Positions 61,822 through 64,000 of a stretch of DNA of 64,000 nt are shown piece after piece. Each line of letters starts with the position of its first letter. Positions within the stretch are counted from its first letter, which is position 1. Source of the DNA: Sulfitobacter sp. CW3 (GTDB taxonomy: Bacteria > Pseudomonadota > Alphaproteobacteria > Rhodobacterales > Rhodobacteraceae); contig NZ_JAHXRL010000004.1 of assembly GCF_019392245.1 (NCBI RefSeq), positions 310,001-374,000 of the forward strand, written 5' to 3'. A program made the translations under genes and the position numbers. The notes under the pieces are model-generated. The model saw nothing but the letters and a program-made list of their open reading frames with translations. It did no database searches and was not told the DNA's origin.

Positions 61822-62751
61822 TCAGAATGTCGTCACCCACGCGATGACTGCGCTGACTGTCCCGATACTGAGCACGGTCGATACCAAGATGGCGGCGGAT
61901 ACGCGGGCAGGGCCGACGTTATAGTGTTGGGCTAGCATATAGACATTGCCCGCAACGGGTAGGGAGGCCGCCGCGATGATAACGCCGGCTTTGTACGGGT
62001 CGACCTTAAAGAACCACAGAGCAGCCATGGCAACAAAGGTTGGGTGTAGCACCAGTTTGCAAAAGGTCAGCCATCCGGCCACCTGCAGTTTTTCCGCCGA
62101 TTTTGAGGCAAGCGAAGCACCGATTGCGAAAAGCGCACCGGGGGTCGCGGCACCACCCAAGATGACCAGGAAATCGTTCATGGGTGCTGGAATAGGGATG
62201 CGCAGGCCGGACCAGACGAAGCCCAAGGATATTGCGACAATCATCGGGTTTTTCACAAGGCCGATGCTGATTGTTCGTAAAATGCGCAGGCTCATCTGGC
62301 CATCGCGGCTGCCCGTAATAAGGATGACAATCAGGCTGGAAAAGACGATCAGGTCGACGGCGAGGGCCAGCACGACGGGGCCGATCGCCTGTGGCCCCAA
62401 AAGAAGGGTGAGCATGGGCACGCCCAGAAAACCGGTGTTACCGATGACGGCGCATTGGGCTTCCATCGCGGTACTGGCGATGTCCAGATTGCGCAGGAAG
62501 CCGACGATGGTTGCGATGCCATAGACAAATGCCGTTCCCCATAAATACGCCGCAACAAGGCGGCTGTCCCATACCTCGGCCAGGGACAGGTTTGCTGAGA
62601 AATGAAAGAGCATCGCGGAGAGGGCAAAGTAGAATACGAATTTGGTCAGGTAGGCCGTTGCCTCGGCTGTGAAGAAACGTGTGCGCCCGGCCCAGTAGCC
62701 CAGACCGATCAGCGCGAAAAACGGCAGTGTTTTGAGGAGGATCGCCAACAT
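61822..62751 (-). CDS. AEC-family (auxin efflux carrier-type) transporter
   Basis: 309 residues, ten membrane helices in two halves. Typical features: FALIGLGYWAGRTRFF at the start, IGNTGFLGVPMLTLLLGPQAIGP in the first half, and PTFVAMAALWFFKVDPYKAGVIIAAASLPVAGNVYMLAQHYN in the second. Bacterial members carry malate, malonate or other carboxylates; substrate here unknown. Confidence 0.88.
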   Translation of the reverse strand: MLAILLKTLPFFALIGLGYWAGRTRFFTAEATAYLTKFVFYFALSAMLFHFSANLSLAEVWDSRLVAAYLWGTAFVYGIATIVGFLRNLDIASTAMEAQCAVIGNTGFLGVPMLTLLLGPQAIGPVVLALAVDLIVFSSLIVILITGSRDGQMSLRILRTISIGLVKNPMIVAISLGFVWSGLRIPIPAPMNDFLVILGGAATPGALFAIGASLASKSAEKLQVAGWLTFCKLVLHPTFVAMAALWFFKVDPYKAGVIIAAASLPVAGNVYMLAQHYNVGPARVSAAILVSTVLSIGTVSAVIAWVTTF

Positions 62752-62799
62752 ATGAAATTGGTAGCGGGCAACCGGGGCAGGTGCAACTGCGTGTTGCGG

Positions 62800-63774
62800 T
62801 TAACCTGACCCAATCACGACGCCGACCGCGAAGACCAATGCACCGCCTAAGACCACCTGAAAGGCCGCCCGGAAAAACGGCGTGTTCATATAGCGGTTTT
62901 GGATCCATGCAATGGCCCAAAGTTCAACAAATACAACGGCGAAGGCGATGATTGTCGCTGTCCAGAAATCGGTGATCAAATAGGGTAATGCATGGCCCAA
63001 GCCGCCAAGTGCCGTCATGATGCCAGCGGATAAGCCGCGTTTAATCGGGGAGCCGCGACCCGAAATCTGACCATCGTCCGAGGCCGCTTCGGTGAAGCCC
63101 ATTGAGATGCCTGCCCCCAACGAGGCAGCGAGGCCCACCAGAAATGTCGTCCAAGTGTCCTGTGTCGCGAATGCTGTGGCAAAGATCGGTGCGAGGGTCG
63201 AGACCGAGCCATCCATCAAGCCCGCCAAACCCGGCTGCACCCAAGTCAGCACGAATTGACGGTGTGCCTCGCTGTCTTCCTTGCTGATGATGTCTTCGTT
63301 CAGGTGGGTCGCGGCGAGGTCATCGGCCGTGCGTTGGTGGCCCGCTTCTGCGGCGGCCAGATCGCCCAACAGTTTGCGCGTGGAAGCGTCGGTCGTGCGG
63401 GCAGCAGCCTGTAGGTAGAAATTCTCGGCGGATTTTTCCATTGCGGCGGCTTCTGCGCGGATGCGGTCAAGGCCAAGGTTTTCGATCAGCCAGACGGGTG
63501 TGCGGGCATAATAGCCCGACACATGTTCGCGGCGGATCAGGGGAATTGTCGGGCCAAAATGTTTGGTGTGCAGGTCGATCAACCGTTGCCGGTGACCGTC
63601 TTCCTCGGCTGCCATGCCTTCGAAAATGGCAGCGCTGTCGGGAAATTCTTCGCGGAGGTTTTCCGCGTACCCGCGATAGATACGCGCATCGTCTTCCTCG
63701 GAAGAGATCGCGAGGGCGATGATTTCCTGCTCGGACAAATCTTTGAAACGCTTGCGATTAAGTGAAAATAGCAT
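62800..63774 (-). CDS. mbfA: Membrane-bound ferritin / iron exporter MbfA
   Basis: 324 residues. Residues 1-165 are a ferritin-like (rubrerythrin) domain with metal-binding glutamates in [38 protein letters not shown] and [16 protein letters not shown]. Residues 180-324 are a VIT1/CCC1 transporter domain ([47 protein letters not shown]). MbfA of Agrobacterium and Bradyrhizobium exports iron and protects against peroxide. The upstream Irr-type box fits iron control. Confidence 0.93.
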   Translation of the reverse strand: MLFSLNRKRFKDLSEQEIIALAISSEEDDARIYRGYAENLREEFPDSAAIFEGMAAEEDGHRQRLIDLHTKHFGPTIPLIRREHVSGYYARTPVWLIENLGLDRIRAEAAAMEKSAENFYLQAAARTTDASTRKLLGDLAAAEAGHQRTADDLAATHLNEDIISKEDSEAHRQFVLTWVQPGLAGLMDGSVSTLAPIFATAFATQDTWTTFLVGLAASLGAGISMGFTEAASDDGQISGRGSPIKRGLSAGIMTALGGLGHALPYLITDFWTATIIAFAVVFVELWAIAWIQNRYMNTPFFRAAFQVVLGGALVFAVGVVIGSG

Positions 63775-63791
63775 GTGGCACCTGCAATTTC

Positions 63792-63810
63792 GTTTAGAAT
63801 AATTCTAAAC
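63792..63810. promoter_or_regulatory. Irr-type iron control element upstream of mbfA
   Basis: GTTTAGAATAATTCTAAAC is a 19-bp palindrome with a central A, 18 bp before the mbfA start. It matches the TTTAGAA/TTCTAAA pattern of iron control elements bound by Irr in alphaproteobacteria. Irr represses mbfA under low iron in rhizobia, so the same control is inferred here. Confidence 0.82.
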
Positions 63811-63886
63811 TTGATGGCTCCTTGTTTCAAGTTCCATTTCCATCTCGGCGAAGGATCGCGACATATCGTTTCTATGATGTCGCGGG

Positions 63887-64000
63887 TTAGGGTTTTGGCC
63901 GTTTGTCGATAATCCGCACTGCTTTACCCTCGGAGCGGGGAATGCCGCCCACATCGCTGACGTCAATTTTGACGCTGATGCCCACGGTTTCCTTGATCTG
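63887..64000 (-). CDS. paaK: Phenylacetate-CoA ligase, C-terminal end (partial)
   Basis: The last 37 codons of a gene entering from the right edge, ending in TAA at 63887. The stretch QIKETVGISVKIDVSD...GIPRSEGKAVRIIDKRP matches the end of PaaK-type adenylate-forming ligases (the family pattern is LPRSEGKAVRVxDxR), where it includes the catalytic lysine. It activates phenylacetate to the CoA thioester. Only the C-terminus is visible, so related AMP-forming ligases are possible. Confidence 0.8.
   Translation of the reverse strand, partial: QIKETVGISVKIDVSDVGGIPRSEGKAVRIIDKRPKP

Noticed and set aside
1..64000. CRISPR arrays, tRNA/rRNA genes, transposases and prophage genes
   Set aside because: No regularly spaced direct repeats, no cloverleaf or rRNA stretches, and no transposase, integrase or phage structural proteins were seen.

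Overview
The window looks like a chromosomal segment of a marine alphaproteobacterium of the Roseobacter group (Rhodobacteraceae). The basis is protein family content: a CheL/FlgJ-type rod-binding protein, a flagellin start beginning MSSINTNNGAMVALQTL, DUF2459, DUF1285 and DUF6478-like proteins, a MoxR/DUF58/DUF4159 operon, and a membrane-bound ferritin MbfA behind an Irr-type iron box. Base composition is moderately GC-rich and even throughout. I saw no rRNA, tRNA, CRISPR array, transposase or prophage. Species cannot be assigned from the sequence alone.

Layout. 1-6102: a GntR/FCD regulator (cut by the window edge) divergent from a polyamine uptake and oxidation operon (PotF, PotG, PotH, PotI and a PuuB-like FAD oxidase). 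6164-7483: UDP-glucose dehydrogenase. 7480-13299: a flagellar block (FlgD, FliK, a CheL-like rod-binding protein, a FlgN-like chaperone, flagellin, FlgE, MotB). This block is broken: 47 codons of a flagellin gene run head-on into the 3' end of flgE, so both genes lose their proper ends at one junction. 13396-20450: TrhO, nicotinamidase and nicotinate phosphoribosyltransferase (NAD salvage), MarC, a DMT exporter, ArfB, a small possible RNA/peptide gene with an extreme Shine-Dalgarno sequence, a queuosine-precursor transporter and a phytase-like esterase. 20423-28720: MepA, an MFS carrier, a BLUF blue-light sensor, YggT, RecQ, YaaA and a large hybrid histidine kinase.

28818-35507: a tightly coupled four-gene MoxR/DUF58/double-TM-DUF4159/VWA-like operon. 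35578-41160: DUF1285, hydroxypyruvate isomerase, DUF2798, DNA polymerase I, DUF2459 and a zf-CHCC mini-protein. 41345-45334: a GpmI, EnvC-like, CtpA operon. 45538-49138: conserved hypotheticals, a lipoprotein and IlvD. 49290-55551: an ABC exporter-like protein whose ATPase motifs are eroded and which carries a C-terminal cyclic-nucleotide-binding domain, then a CPBP protease, AccD and FolC. 55646-63774: a membrane-anchored LysM-like protein, ZapE, MFS, an ornithine cyclodeaminase family enzyme, a HAD phosphatase, DUF188, S-formylglutathione hydrolase, an AEC carrier and MbfA. 63887-64000: the C-terminal end of a phenylacetate-CoA ligase.

Most operons are packed with 4-bp ATGA start/stop overlaps, and many convergent pairs overlap by 4-20 bp. 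The most unusual points are the fliC/flgE rearrangement junction near 11106-11117, the small transcription unit at about 18533-18706 whose ribosome-binding site complements the last 16 nt of 16S rRNA, and the ABC-like/cNMP fusion protein.
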